NCBI GenBank assembly: GCA_003427395.1
Contig: BFEA01000063.1
Location: 2,883,872 to 2,947,871, forward strand
Reading direction: 5' to 3'
DNA: 64,000 bases
From: Chara braunii
Taxonomy: Eukaryota > Streptophyta > Charophyceae > Charales > Characeae
Of this stretch, positions 1 to 10,245 are shown piece by piece. Positions within the stretch are counted from its first letter, which is position 1; each line of letters starts with the position of its first letter. The notes beneath the pieces were generated by a model that saw only the letters and a program-made list of their open reading frames with translations, did not search any database and was not told where the DNA came from. A program made the translations under genes and the position numbers.

Positions 1-279
1 CGCGCGGAGATGGTGAGAGAGAGGAGAGAGAGGGAGGGGAGATGGACACACACATGAAGCAACAGCTAAGTGGAGGTCCAGTCCGGCTCAATGAACGAAC
101 GAACCACTGAATGAATGAACCTGCCGCCCTGGACCTAGGCCGAAGTGATATACTGGCCTGGGTCCAGTAGCGGAATAACCTGGTACCGGACCAGGGTCAG
201 GCCGGCGGCCTGAAACTGGTCCGGCCTCACTGCCGGGCCGGAGGGATACCGCTCCAACAACAGGGAAAAACGGAGCAGG
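1..279. other. GC-rich flank with short palindromes
   Basis: This stretch has a GA-rich start (about 8-45), then a GC-rich section with many short self-complementary words such as CTGGCCTGGGTCCAG and CTGGTACCGGACCAG. No reading frame here resembles a protein I know. It ends where the LINE endonuclease similarity begins, so it is probably the pre-insertion flank or an older repeat. Confidence 0.4.
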
Positions 280-1814
280 CTTAAGACCTGGATTCATGAA
301 CAGAAAACACAAATAATCTGTCTCCAAGAGACAAAAGTAGACGTACATAAAATCCAGGAACTTGGACGGTGGTGGGATGGCCCGCAACTGTGGGGCCCAG
401 CGCAGGGTACGAAAGGAGGCACTGCAATTCTGATTCATAGGGATTTGGACTTCGAATGGGTAGACGAGTGTTTTGATAATTGGGGAAGGTGGGTTTGGAT
501 TAAGGAAATGATAGCAGAAGAGCCATGGGTATTTATGAGTGTTTATGCCCCAGTGGACCGAAGTGAAAGACTGCATTTTTTTGCAGATTTATCAGATATT
601 ATCCCAGATGTCGAGAACCTTGTCCTCATGGGGGACTGGAACATTGTTCTGAACCCTGGCATTGACACACTAGAAGTACGGTCGATCCGGACAGACGCAA
701 AGCTCCTACTGTCCTTCTTGGAAAGAGAATCCTTCGTAGACGCCTACCGCGCAACCCACCCGGACGACTACGGCTTCACGTGGCACCCCGCCAGCAGGAG
801 AAACCCCTGCCCGAGGAAACAGCGCCGTCTGGACATGATTTTCGTCAGGGCCATGGCTTGGGAATCCCTCTTGTCGATAGCCCCAGACGTGGCCTTGATG
901 TCGGATCACTATCCCTTAGTCGCACGATTTGCCCCAGGCCCGTCCATCGATCGCGAAAGAGGTTTCTTTCGCCTGAATGTGGAAAATTTGAAAGATCCAG
1001 GCATTGCACAGTGGGTGACAGAACAAAACCAACATTGGCAATCGACGAAGGGGCTGTTTCCTAACACAGGGGAGTGGCTTTCAACCAGACTCATAATTAT
1101 CTCAAAGGGTTTAGCGGTGTTTTCAATAATTAAGGCGCACTTCAGGAACAAGGATGAATGCTTGTGCAAAACCAAGATTGAAGAGGCAAAATCGGCAATG
1201 GGTGAGCACCCCGTCTCAGACGCTTTTTGGTCGAGAGAAAGGCTGTGCTGGCTGCTAAAATGGGAAGAAATACAGTTAAACAAACAGAAAGTGTGGCAAG
1301 AGAGATGTAAGGTAAAAGGCATGGAGAAAGTTGACCGTATGACCAAAGAAACTTTTGCCCTAGTAAACCGCCAGACCTCACAACACAGACTAATGAAAGA
1401 GCTGGCACACCCATTTGACATGAATCTACGCAAATCTTTTGAAACCTCTGGTATGTGCGATTTTGCATGCATTTACTTCAAGGACATCCTGACCTCCAGG
1501 AGCCCGCCGGAAGATGCAGACAAAAACCTTGTTGAGTCTTCTTCATTATGGAACAATACGGTAGCAAGAATTTCTGCGGAAGGACGCCTAGCATTAGACA
1601 GACCAATTACGGCAGAGGAGCTAACGCATGCAGTGAATCAGATGGCCAAGGGGAAGGCCCCAGGGGAGGATGGTCTCCCAATCAATTTTTTTCTCCCTTT
1701 CTGGAGTCTGTTTAATCAGGATCTGGTAGAAACCTACAATGCGGTCCTGTTGGGCACTAATCTGCCCACTAGTATGACGAAAGGGATAATAACCCTGTTG
1801 TTTAAGAAGGGAGC
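280..1814 (+). pseudogene. LINE ORF2, endonuclease and start of RT
   Basis: The frame reads in from about 280, upstream of any ATG, so the real start is missing. The apurinic-type endonuclease/exonuclease/phosphatase fold is shown by LQETK (322-336), GDWNIV (about 630-650) and the C-terminal SDHYPL (901-918). In this family the domain nicks target DNA for target-primed reverse transcription. A helical linker follows. The RT fingers begin with GKAPGEDGLP (1651-1680) and LLFKKG (about 1795-1812). The frame then breaks: the next RT motif (DWRPISLLN) is in another frame from 1815 and several residues usual between the two motifs are absent, so a small deletion is the likely cause. On through-reading the frame closes at 1878. 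Confidence 0.88.
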
Positions 1815-2896
1815 GATTGGCGCCCTATTTCCCTACTTAACTCAGTATACAAGTTGTTGGCCAAAACGTTGGCTATAAGACTAGCAGAATTCTTACCTGA
1901 GCTTGTAGGGGTGGACCAAGGCGCCTTTGTGAAAGGGAAGTCCATCCTAGACAACATTGTCACAGTCGTCGAGTCAATGGAGATAATCGTCACGGAACAG
2001 CTAGACATGGCGGTGCTTCTCCTCGACTTGGAGAAGGCATATGACAGGGTCGGTTGGTCATTCGTGCTCACGACCCTGAGACATATGGGCACTGGCCCAA
2101 ACTTTTGTGTCTGGGTCAAAGCCATGTATTTTCAAGCCACCGCCGCTGTCATGATTAATGGAAGAATCTTCGAGGCCTTTCCATTAACTCGGTTGCTGCG
2201 ACAAGGGTGCCCATTTGCCCCACTCCTTTACGTAATGCAAATGGACGTGCTACTTAACAACGTAAGGAAAAATCCCTATATCTTAGGACTGCGTGTACAT
2301 GGTCAAACTCAGTTTAAAGGGCGTGCGCTGACAGACGACCTCACTGTCATAACTAGGAACTCCCGTAGTTCGCTCACAGCAGTCAGAGAGACGCTCGCAA
2401 CATACTGCGAACTGTGCGAGGAACAAGTTAACTGGGCAAAGTCGGTTTATTTCTTACCCGATCAGTTTGTTGTTTGCATGGACCTGGGGATGAAGAAGAT
2501 TCCAGCTAACTCTGCTGAGAGATTTTTGGGAGTGCAGGTATCACTGCAGAACTATTCGGATGTGCAAGATAGGCTGCTACTCGAGAAAGTGGAACAACGG
2601 CTCAAGAAATGGAAAGCGGTGTATGGCCTATCACTCTTTGGGAGGGCGTTGGTTTTAAACGCCTCTGTATTCTCCCAACTGTGGTATGCAACCTCAGTCA
2701 GGCGGATGAACAAGGCAGCGGTGAAAGGGATAAGAAGACTGGCCTCCAAATACATTTGGAAACCAGATGCAGACGAAGAGGACGGCCACATGTCGAAGCT
2801 GGCATGGGATAAGCTTTGCGTCACTAAAGAAGAGGGAGGATTGGGCCTGCTGGACCCTGAAAAGCAGAATACAGCCCTGTTATGCAAATGGCCTGT
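1815..2896 (+). pseudogene. LINE ORF2, reverse transcriptase core
   Basis: This continues the RT of the preceding entry after a frameshift. Visible blocks are DWRPISLLN, DQGAFVKGKSILDN, LEKAYDRV (about 2028-2051, first catalytic Asp) and the GCPFAPLLY region. The active-site box reads LTDDLTV (2328-2348), where the sister LINE at 57946-58299 has FADDLTV. The two aspartates remain but the preceding residues differ. The thumb/connection continues to about 2890 (WDKLCVTKEEGGLGLLDP). The frame is cut at 2896 by the LTR retrotransposon and resumes at 13038. It belongs to an element that would copy its RNA at the nicked target site. Confidence 0.88.
2892..2896. repeat. Target-site duplication CCTGT, left copy
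   Basis: CCTGT lies directly before the 5' LTR and again at 13033-13037 directly after the 3' LTR. Removing the element and one copy restores the LINE sequence. Five bases is the usual Ty3/gypsy duplication. Confidence 0.8.
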
Positions 2897-3247
2897 TGCA
2901 GCGGGCCTTCATCTGTCCTAGCCTACAGCCAGAGCCTATTTGGCTATTTGCCCAGTTCGGCCTGTGGGACCAGGTCGTGGCCTGACCCCACAGGCCGTGT
3001 GCTGTTCTAGTCCTGCCCGGTACCACTGTCGGTACCAGGCCAGTCCAGTCCAGTCAGTCAGTCCGCTGGGGGTATACCCCAACACTGGTCTGTTTTTCGG
3101 CATTCTTCACTTTTGCAGATCTTGGAGTACGTGCGTGTTGAGTCTGCGTCGGAGTTGCGCTGTCCCTTCCAGCTCCATCTCTGTCTCCTCCTTCGTCCAC
3201 CCTTCGTCTCCATCCTGTCGGATCGCCATCCCGGTGGGTCCGGCACG
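2897..3247 (+). repeat. 5' LTR of the chromovirus
   Basis: It is a direct repeat of 12688-13032. It starts TGCAGCGGG (TGTAGCGGG in the other copy) and ends GCACG (GCACA in the other), so the ancestral ends were TG...CA. It contains an inverted repeat with arms CGGCCTGTGGG (2958-2968) and CCCACAGGCCG (2987-2997), and the palindrome GGGGTATACCCC (3069-3080). The primer site begins two bases after its end. Confidence 0.9.
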
Positions 3248-3248
3248 T

Positions 3249-3260
3249 TGGTATCAGAGC
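3249..3260 (+). promoter_or_regulatory. Primer-binding site, initiator Met tRNA type
   Basis: TGGTATCAGAGC is the standard plant LTR-retrotransposon primer site, complementary to the 3' end of initiator methionine tRNA. It sits one base after the 5' LTR, as expected for priming minus-strand DNA. Confidence 0.92.
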
Positions 3261-3529
3261 GGGAACGGTCCCCGCTCCAACCTGCCCTTCCCCTCGCAGG
3301 CAATAGCGGGCGCGGGATCGGTGTAATCCCGACAGCGGGATTTTCAGGTGTTTTTCGGTGCGGGAGCAGAGAAAAAACGGGAAAAAAGCAGCAGCGAGAA
3401 GAGATAGACACGTGGCGAAAAAGGAAAGCGCCACCAAGGCCGCCACATGCGCGCGCGCACCACGCTGCCCCGCTGCCCGCTGCCCCGCCCCGCCACGCTC
3501 CCGGATATATATTATCAAGATATCCAGGA

Positions 3530-3620
3530 TGTTGCTGCTGCTGCCAGGGTTTGAACCTGGGCAGGCAGCACTCATGCGCGAGCGTAGCCAGTGCTATAAC
3601 ACACTGGCCAAACTGTATGC
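3530..3620 (-). repeat. tRNA-derived (SINE-like) sequence
   Basis: Read on the minus strand, this stretch has an A-box-like TTGGCCAGTGT near 3610-3600. About 45 bases further on it has a B-box GGTTCAAACC (3557-3548) enclosed in a T-arm-like pair (CCAGG/CCTGG). Spacing and order fit an internal RNA polymerase III promoter. I cannot fold a full cloverleaf by eye and no 3' tail is evident, so a tRNA pseudogene or chance match remains possible. Confidence 0.4.
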
Positions 3621-4626
3621 ATGGTTGTATAATGTGGAACGTTCGTGTTGAACAGTTCCACACCAGCTATTTACCCCCCTTTCCCCCCCGTCGGCGAGCA
3701 GAGAACAGCGTGTTGCGAAGCTATTTGCCCCCCCCCCCCCTCTCCCCCCCGCGCACGCTATGGCTGCTGGTGCCTGCAAACGTGGCAATCTGCACTGCCA
3801 CGTGGATACCTGTTGAAGACCCCCCTGGCTAGGGGGCTGCGCCACAGACATATATATTATTATTTTTTTCTTTTTCACTATCTCTATACTGTTGCAGCAG
3901 CAGTTTGGCAACAGTTCAAGATTTCCCCCTGGCTAGGGGGTTGTGTGACTGTGGCAGTAGGGTGGCTGATCAAGATCTCAGCCAACCCTCCATCATCATC
4001 ATTACTGTTGTGGCATCACACCAGCAGCATCTTGAAGGCGAAGATCCTGTGGATCTTGGTAGAACTTTGCTCTTGGCCACCCAAGAGCCTGGTATCACCA
4101 TCCTGCCACTAACCCACTCTCCCCCAACCTCTTTTCTCTTTTTCCCCCCATCATCTAATCACCTTTTCTCTCTCCTACCATTACTCTCTACTCCTACCTC
4201 CACAACCTTTTTCTCTCCTCTCCTCCCCACTCACCATTTCTCACTAATCTCAGACTTCTCTCCACCTTTTTCATATCCTTCTCTCCCATCTTACCACCCT
4301 CTTCTCCTCCTTCCCTCCCCCAACTACAATCCCATCATCTCCCCCATCCCCCACCTTACCTTTTTCTTCTCTTCTCACTTCTTTCTCTCTTTCTTCATCA
4401 CTTTTTCATCCCCCCCCACACCCAACTCCGAATTTTTCTGTTTTTCCTTCTTTTCTCTTTCTTTTTGATGTAAAATTTTCTTTTCCTCCAAAAAATCGGA
4501 ATCATCTTATTCCCTACCTCTTTTCTTATTTTCTTATTTATTTATTTTTTAATTTTATTTATTCTGAAAATTCAAAATTTTCTGCGGCACTCTAAAATCT
4601 GATTAGGACTTAGCCATTCTTGCTTT

Positions 4627-5014
4627 CGGCACACATTTTGACCCCGTGGGGGTAACGAAGTGCTGCCGACATTTTCCGTTTTCTTCATACTTAGTCTTTT
4701 TTCAGCACATCTTGACCCCTTGGGGGTAGCGAAGTGTTGACAAAATCTTCTTATTTTACGTAGTCTTTTCCTTGACGGCACACTTCGACCCCATGGGGGT
4801 AACGAAATGCTGCCGAAATTTTTGACAAATTCCAAAAACTTAGCTTCTTTTCACTCTCCTCCACCTCCTTATTTATTTATTTATTTATTTTATTTACTCA
4901 TTTATTTTTCTGAAAATTTTAATTTGCGGCATTTTGAAAGTTAGTGTGTCCCTCTTGCACTTTCCTTCCTCTTGGCACATTTTTGACCCCATGCAGGGTG
5001 GAAAAATGCTGCCG
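4627..5014 (+). repeat. Four hairpin repeats in the retrotransposon leader
   Basis: There are four diverged units at 4627-4668, 4703-4740, 4776-4815 and 4973-5014. Each has the plan GGCACA..TTTTGACCCC, a two-base turn, GGGGGTAACGAA..TGCTGCC, and each can fold into a stem closed by CCCC/GGGG, most clearly the third. Repeated GC-topped stems in a leader are compatible with genomic-RNA dimerisation or packaging, which is inference. Confidence 0.6.
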
Positions 5015-5465
5015 AAAATTCCAAAAAAATAAATATTTTTTCTCTCCTCAATCTTTACATTTTATTTATTTATTTATTTTTATTTATTTATTTATTTTAT
5101 TTTTATCTCGAAAATCCATTGTTTACTCTATTCTCCCTCCCCTCCATATTTATTATTTTCTTTTCTTGATTAGGTCGCCGCCACCTTCCCCTAACCACCT
5201 AAACTCCGGTTATGGTTTCCTTAGGGTTTTTCTAGGGTCTAGGGTTTCCTTAACCCCCCTACTCTCCCACCTCCTCCTGTCGGGCACCCTGGACCTGAAC
5301 GGCTCCTCTCCCCTAGACCGGATCCGTGCCACCATCTCACGCGCGACCCGTTGGTCACGGGGCGAGCCGACCCACGACTACCCATTCGGCTCCCGCGGTC
5401 CTCTCCCTCTCACCGGTGGTCCTCTGTCCCCATACCACAACCCATATCTCCCCCCACCTCCCACC

Positions 5466-7524
5466 ATGTCTACCTCTCTTCCTCCACCATCCACGGACAT
5501 GGCTACAGTGGAGGAGATCGTTGCGGCGTCATCCACCTCTCAGGCGTCCACCCACCCCACGGTCAAGGGTCAGCATGGTGTGGACCCCACGGACCTTCTC
5601 GCTGTTCATGCGTCCCTCCTTGCACCTCTCCAAGCGCGACTCGATGCGCTTGCACCCCTGGAGACGCAAGTTAATGCGCTCGCCCTTGAAGTTCACCGCC
5701 TCAAGGGTTCCCCTCATCGGTCCCCCCACCGCTCTCAGACCCCATCGCCTACCAGCTCGGAGTCTGGCTCTCCACGACGCCAGAGACGGAGACGTGGCGG
5801 TTCGTCCTCATCTGCGGGCTAGGCCCAGCACTCCCCCGCCCCAGTGGTGAGTGTTGCTGCCGCCCAGACCACACCGTCTGTGGCGGTACACCCATCGGTC
5901 GCCGCCGCCTCCGCCGCCCTTGCCGCTTTGACCACCGCCAGATGTGCTGTTCCCCAGATACCGACATCGGGCCAGACAGTCTCATCTACCCACCCTGGTG
6001 CTGCGTCGCAGCTTCCTGCACCAGTTACGGTACTTCGGCCCGGAGTTCTCCCTGCTAGGGCACTCCTTCCGCCTCCTCCACCCCCGACCCCGCGCACCCA
6101 GCAAGTGGCTACCCTACAAGCCACTGTGGCGCAGCTCCAGGCGGAGATTCTCTCCCTTAGACAGCCTCACCCTCCACAGGCTGCGCACCCCTCTTCTTCT
6201 TACACCGTCCCTCCAACCACTGTCTTGCCGGCTTGCTTCCCTCGACCGGCTCCCCCCCCTCTACCCTCGTACCTTGCTACTCCTTCACAGTCGGCTGCGG
6301 CCGTTACCTCCACGCCCGCTGGACCTTCCACCAGCAGCCCCAGCTCACCGCCAGCCCCCACTTCTACCTCTGCACCAGCTCCGACATTTTCCGCCGTAGT
6401 GGAGACCCATCAGCCCCTCTCCCCTCGCCGCCACCACAGCAGTCGCACCCTTGTGCGTCTGTCGGACATACCCGACTACGATGGTACGATGCGTGTGTCG
6501 CACTGGTTACAGGTTGTCACACGCGCGTTGACACTGACTAACACTAGTCAGGACTTGTGGTGTTCTGCCCTCGCAACTAAATTGCGAGGCAGTGCATTCT
6601 CCGCTTGGGAGAACTATTATACCCATCGTACTCGTGCGGGTGAGACGCCCACTCCCGCGGATTTCACCACGTTCCTCCACGACCGCTACGGCACCCTCCA
6701 CGATGCGACCGACGCCCTAGACCGGGTCACCCAGACGCAGTGGCGCAGGTCCTCCGCACCCTCCGATTTTGAGCGTCACATCAGAGTGTTCCAGGACGCC
6801 CGCCTCATTTGCGATGAGGCACTCCTACCTGAGGCCCTTTTGACCAACAGGTTCGTAGTCAGTCTCCCGACTGACTACCGTATCGAGCTCTGGCGACAGA
6901 GCTTCGCCTCCACCGAGCAAGCCTACGAGGCTGCTCGACAGTACCAGAAGATGCGGAATCGCTTCTCCGACACCCCATCTTCTTCGCGATCCACCTCTGC
7001 CGCCACCCAGTCACGTGGTGTTACTCGCGGTCGATCCTCCTTCGCTGGCCGGTTTCGTCGCCCAGCCCACCCTGGAGCGCCATTCTCTCGGCGCTACAGT
7101 TCTCTGGAGAACGGCGAGGACGCCTCGGCCGAGTTTGACCCTACCCTTGGGGACGCCCCCGAGGACATCGAGCTACGAGACGTCATCCAGTATCACCTGG
7201 ATGACGACACTGTTCTGGTGGCCGAGCGCTTGCTGATGGCCATGTCTGCCATGGGTCGTGCTCGTAGCCGGGTTGCACAGGCTGGCGCCCGCACACCCAC
7301 GGTTCCTCAGATAGACCTCCCGCAGGGTTATGTCCCTCCTCGCGGAGCTCTATCCCCCGAGGAACGTGCTGCCCTCGCGCGGCTGCCTTCTTTGCCGCCT
7401 AGATGGACACACCTCCTCACGGTGTCCATACCATACCACCCTCGATCGGCACTACACTGACATCTCTCGTCAGCGTCGATCTCAGTCCCCCCCCGGCCCC
7501 GCCCGGCCAACCCCATCCACCTAG
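5466..7524 (+). pseudogene. gag: Gag polyprotein of the chromovirus
   Basis: The chosen ATG at 5466 has a good context (CCACCATGT) and opens a Ser/Pro-rich N-terminus. One TAG at 5820-5822 interrupts an otherwise continuous frame to 7460. The central Gag fold (LSDIPDYDGTMRVSHWLQ through EAARQYQKM, about 6460-6960) is the retrotransposon capsid region, with the usual pattern of Trp and hydrophobic residues. The zinc knuckle CLLCRLDGHTSSRC (7384-7425, Cys-X2-Cys-X4-His-X4-Cys) lies in a different frame, so a one-base indel separates capsid from nucleocapsid. Gag would form the cytoplasmic particle that packages element RNA. Confidence 0.85.
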
Positions 7525-7625
7525 CCACGATGCACGGTGCCCCTGAGGCCTCGCATGTAACCGGCTTCCCGACCACCGAGTCGCGGTTTGCCCCTTTGGC
7601 TACCCCACCAGAGGACCCTTAGGAC

Positions 7626-8398
7626 ATGACAGACGCAGTTCTCTCCGCCCCATCGTCTGTCGAGGTACCGTCTGCCTCCCAACAGACCGCCGCATCTAGC
7701 GCTTCTCCCCCGAGACTTCCGACACGTCGTGCCATTCGCACAGCCCGTTGTAGCGCTCAACTGGCGACTCGCGATGACGTTGTGTCATCTCTCATGGACT
7801 TGAGTATTCTGCAGGCTCGTTAGGAGCGCCTCACGAGACACATCAACGTCCTGCGTCGTCTTCTCGCCTTGCTCTCTGACCCTGATCGCACCCTACCCAT
7901 CATCCCTATTCGCCTAGGGACATCTACGAGGGTGTACCGCGCTTTATGGGACTCCGGCTCGCAGGGAGATTTCGTTCACCCTCACGTGGTTGAGGAAGCT
8001 TGCCTAGCTACCTCTGGGTCTCGCTCTCCTATCTTCGTTACCCTCGGAGATAACAAGACGAAGCGCTTCTTCGATCAGACGGTCCCCGACCTCCACTTCT
8101 CCCTCACCCTCCAGCCATCGGATAGTCCCCAAACGCCTAGGCGCTACCATTCCTCCGCATACTTCGACGTGTTGGATACTGGGTACGACTTTATCCTTGG
8201 CACTCCCTGGTCTCGCCGGTTCCGTGGCACAGAGGCCGAATGGGCGACCGAGACACTCGTTCTCAAAACGAAGTGTGGTCAGACCCATCGCGTCCCGTTC
8301 ATTGGAACCACGGGCGACACCCCGCCCGACCTACCTCCCCAGGACCCTTGTCCCTCAGGGTCCCACCCCAACATCGCGTTCAGTCGGTCTGGTTCCTG
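7626..8398 (+). pseudogene. pro: Aspartic protease region of the chromovirus
   Basis: The frame runs from 7626 to 8399 with one TAG at 7821-7823. The catalytic box is DSGSQG (Asp at 7950-7952), with DFILGTPW about 80 residues later forming the second conserved strand (flap/psi loop). This dimeric retropepsin would cut the Gag-Pol precursor. Just downstream, the normal linker to RT is replaced by an inverted segment. Confidence 0.8.
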
Positions 8399-8717
8399 AT
8401 GGTGAACACGAACGTCAGGCACGAGCTGGATGGAATGTTCAACACCGCGCATCGGGGGAATCCCGCTGTATGAGAAATACGGAGGAAAGACTCGCGGTAC
8501 TCTCGAATCAGGTCGCGAACGGGGGGCTCTGAGTCTGCCGTGAACCGTGTGAGTTCCTTAGCGTCTGCGTCAGCATGAGACGTATGTGTAGACTCGACAG
8601 TCGACGGCGCAGGGGCCTGAGACGTGGAGGAGGTATCCGCAGGCTGACGAGTGGATGTAGAGATGAGAGCCACGAAGATGGAAAGAGGGTCAGGGGGATC
8701 GGGCTCCAGAGAGAGAT
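8399..8717 (-). other. Inverted pol segment (protease-RT linker)
   Basis: On the + strand this stretch has no pol similarity. On the minus strand it reads VRDLIREYRESF, followed by peptides that belong in the Ty3/gypsy linker just before RT. Plus-strand homology stops at about 8398 and resumes at about 8735 (GRLCIDYHGLN). The simplest reading is an in-place inversion of about 320 bp, with loss of the first roughly 50 RT residues. Breakpoints are accurate only to about 10-20 bases. Confidence 0.65.
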
Positions 8718-8734
8718 GAGCTCAGCCTCGGGAC

Positions 8735-9440
8735 AGAGTGGGCGCCTCTGCATCGACTACCACGGGCTTAACCGTTACACGGTTAAGAACAACTATCCCA
8801 TGCCCCGTGCGGATGAGCTGTTTGACCGTCTGGCAGGCAACCACTTCTTCACGAACATCGATCTTCGTAGCGGTTACCACCAGATCCGCGTTGCCGCAGA
8901 GGACCAGCCGAAGACAGCCTTTCGGTCGCGCTTCGGCCACTACGAGTTCACGGTGATGCCATTCGGCCTCACCAATGCACCCGCCACCTTCCAGATGGCG
9001 ATGGACGATATCTTCAGGGACATCCTTGAGGAATATGTTCTCGTATACCTGGACGACATCTTGCTCTACAGTCTTACCTTTGAAGACCATATCAGACACC
9101 TCCGCGATGTCCTACAGCGCTTACGCAAGCATGGCTTCTATGCCAAGCTCAGTAAGTGCCGCTTTGCCCAGCGCAAAGTGGACTTCCTAGGACACCATGT
9201 GTCTAACCAGGGTCTCCACATGGATGACGCGAAGATCACTGCTATTACAGAGTGACCCGTCCCCACATCTGCCAAGCAGCTTCGCAGCTTCCTAGGCCTC
9301 ACCAGCTACTATAGTAATTTTATCCAGGGATACGCTAGGTATTCCTACGTCCTTACCTCTACCCTCCTCCGGAAGAACCCGCCGTGGTTTTGGACACCCC
9401 TGTGCGAGGACGCCTTTCGCGCCCTCAAGAAGGCGGTGAC
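8735..9440 (+). pseudogene. pol: Reverse transcriptase of the chromovirus
   Basis: The conserved RT blocks are LCIDYHGLN, NIDLRSGYHQI, FGLTNAPATFQ, the catalytic YLDD (9045-9056) and VDFLGHHVS. A TGA at 9253-9255 replaces the Trp normally found in the ITEWPVP region. LRSFLGLTSYYSNFI and the connection follow in frame until a frameshift near 9440. The RT N-terminus is lost at the inversion. It would copy element RNA into DNA inside the particle. Confidence 0.9.
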
Positions 9441-9442
9441 CT

Positions 9443-10243
9443 GTGCGAAGGGTTCTTCGCTTTCCCGATTTTGATCGTCCCTTTATCGTCACCACCGATG
9501 CGTCAGACTTTGCAGTAGGAGCTGTCATTTCTCAGGTGTTTCCCTCTCCTCCAGATTCACCTTACCCCCATGTCCCTCCTTTCCCCCCCCCTCCTGCTGA
9601 CACTGCTTCTCGACTGACGCCTACCCTCCCACCACTTCCCTCCACTGACAGTCCTCTTGTTACTTACTCCCCGATCATCACGGAGGATGGGACTGTCGAG
9701 GCTCGTGCTGGGGATTGCCCGATCGCTTTCTACTCCTGTCATCTACTGCCTGCCGAGATAAACTACACTGCCGATGAACGTGAGGTTCTCGCAGTAGTTT
9801 ATGCTACCCGGCATTGGCGTTATTATCTGCACGGGGCGCCCTTCACGGTGCGCACAGACAACTCAGTTGTCCAGGCTCTCCTCACGAAGCCTAAGCTTTC
9901 CCCTCGAGAGGCACGCTGGTGGCGTGATTTATCCGAGTTCAGTTTCACCACTCAGCCCATCAAGGGTGAAACGAACCGCATCACCGACGCCTTGTCCCGC
10001 CGTCCTGATCACAATCAGGAACCCATCCATCTTGCGGCCATCTCCATCACCACTGTTGATCAGTCAGTGATCGACGAGTATCGCACTCAGTACCGCCACT
10101 GCCCCGATTATCGCGTCATCCACGTGACACTGCGGAGTGGCAAGACCGTTCCTTCCTACTCCCTCGGGGAGAACGGCCTTGTGTACTGGCATGGCAGATC
10201 TGGTCAGCTAGAACCACGTATCTGCGTTCCCTCCACTAGATAG
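9443..10243 (+). pseudogene. pol: RNase H and tether of the chromovirus
   Basis: After a frameshift the frame reads FIVTTDASDFAVGAVISQ (RNase H first catalytic Asp, about 9487-9540). It contains a proline-rich insert (about 9540-9700) before YSCHLLPAEINYTADEREVLAVVYA (split here as two adjacent motifs), then TDNSVVQ and ALSRRPD. The insert of about 55 residues between the first strands is unusual for RNase H. The frame ends at a TAG (10241-10243) before the integrase zinc domain. Confidence 0.85.
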
Positions 10244-10245
10244 CT

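Larger units (their letters stand above)
3261..5465 (+). other. Chromovirus leader, non-coding
   Basis: This 2.2-kb leader lies between the primer site and the first good gag ATG. It holds a tRNA-like stretch on the minus strand (about 3530-3620), C-rich tracts (about 3660-3760, 4110-4470), a CCCCCTGGCTAGGGGG-type repeat (about 3819 and 3925), four hairpin units (4627-5014), and TATT-rich runs near 4871-4890 and 5061-5104. I see no protein-like frame. Confidence 0.7.
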
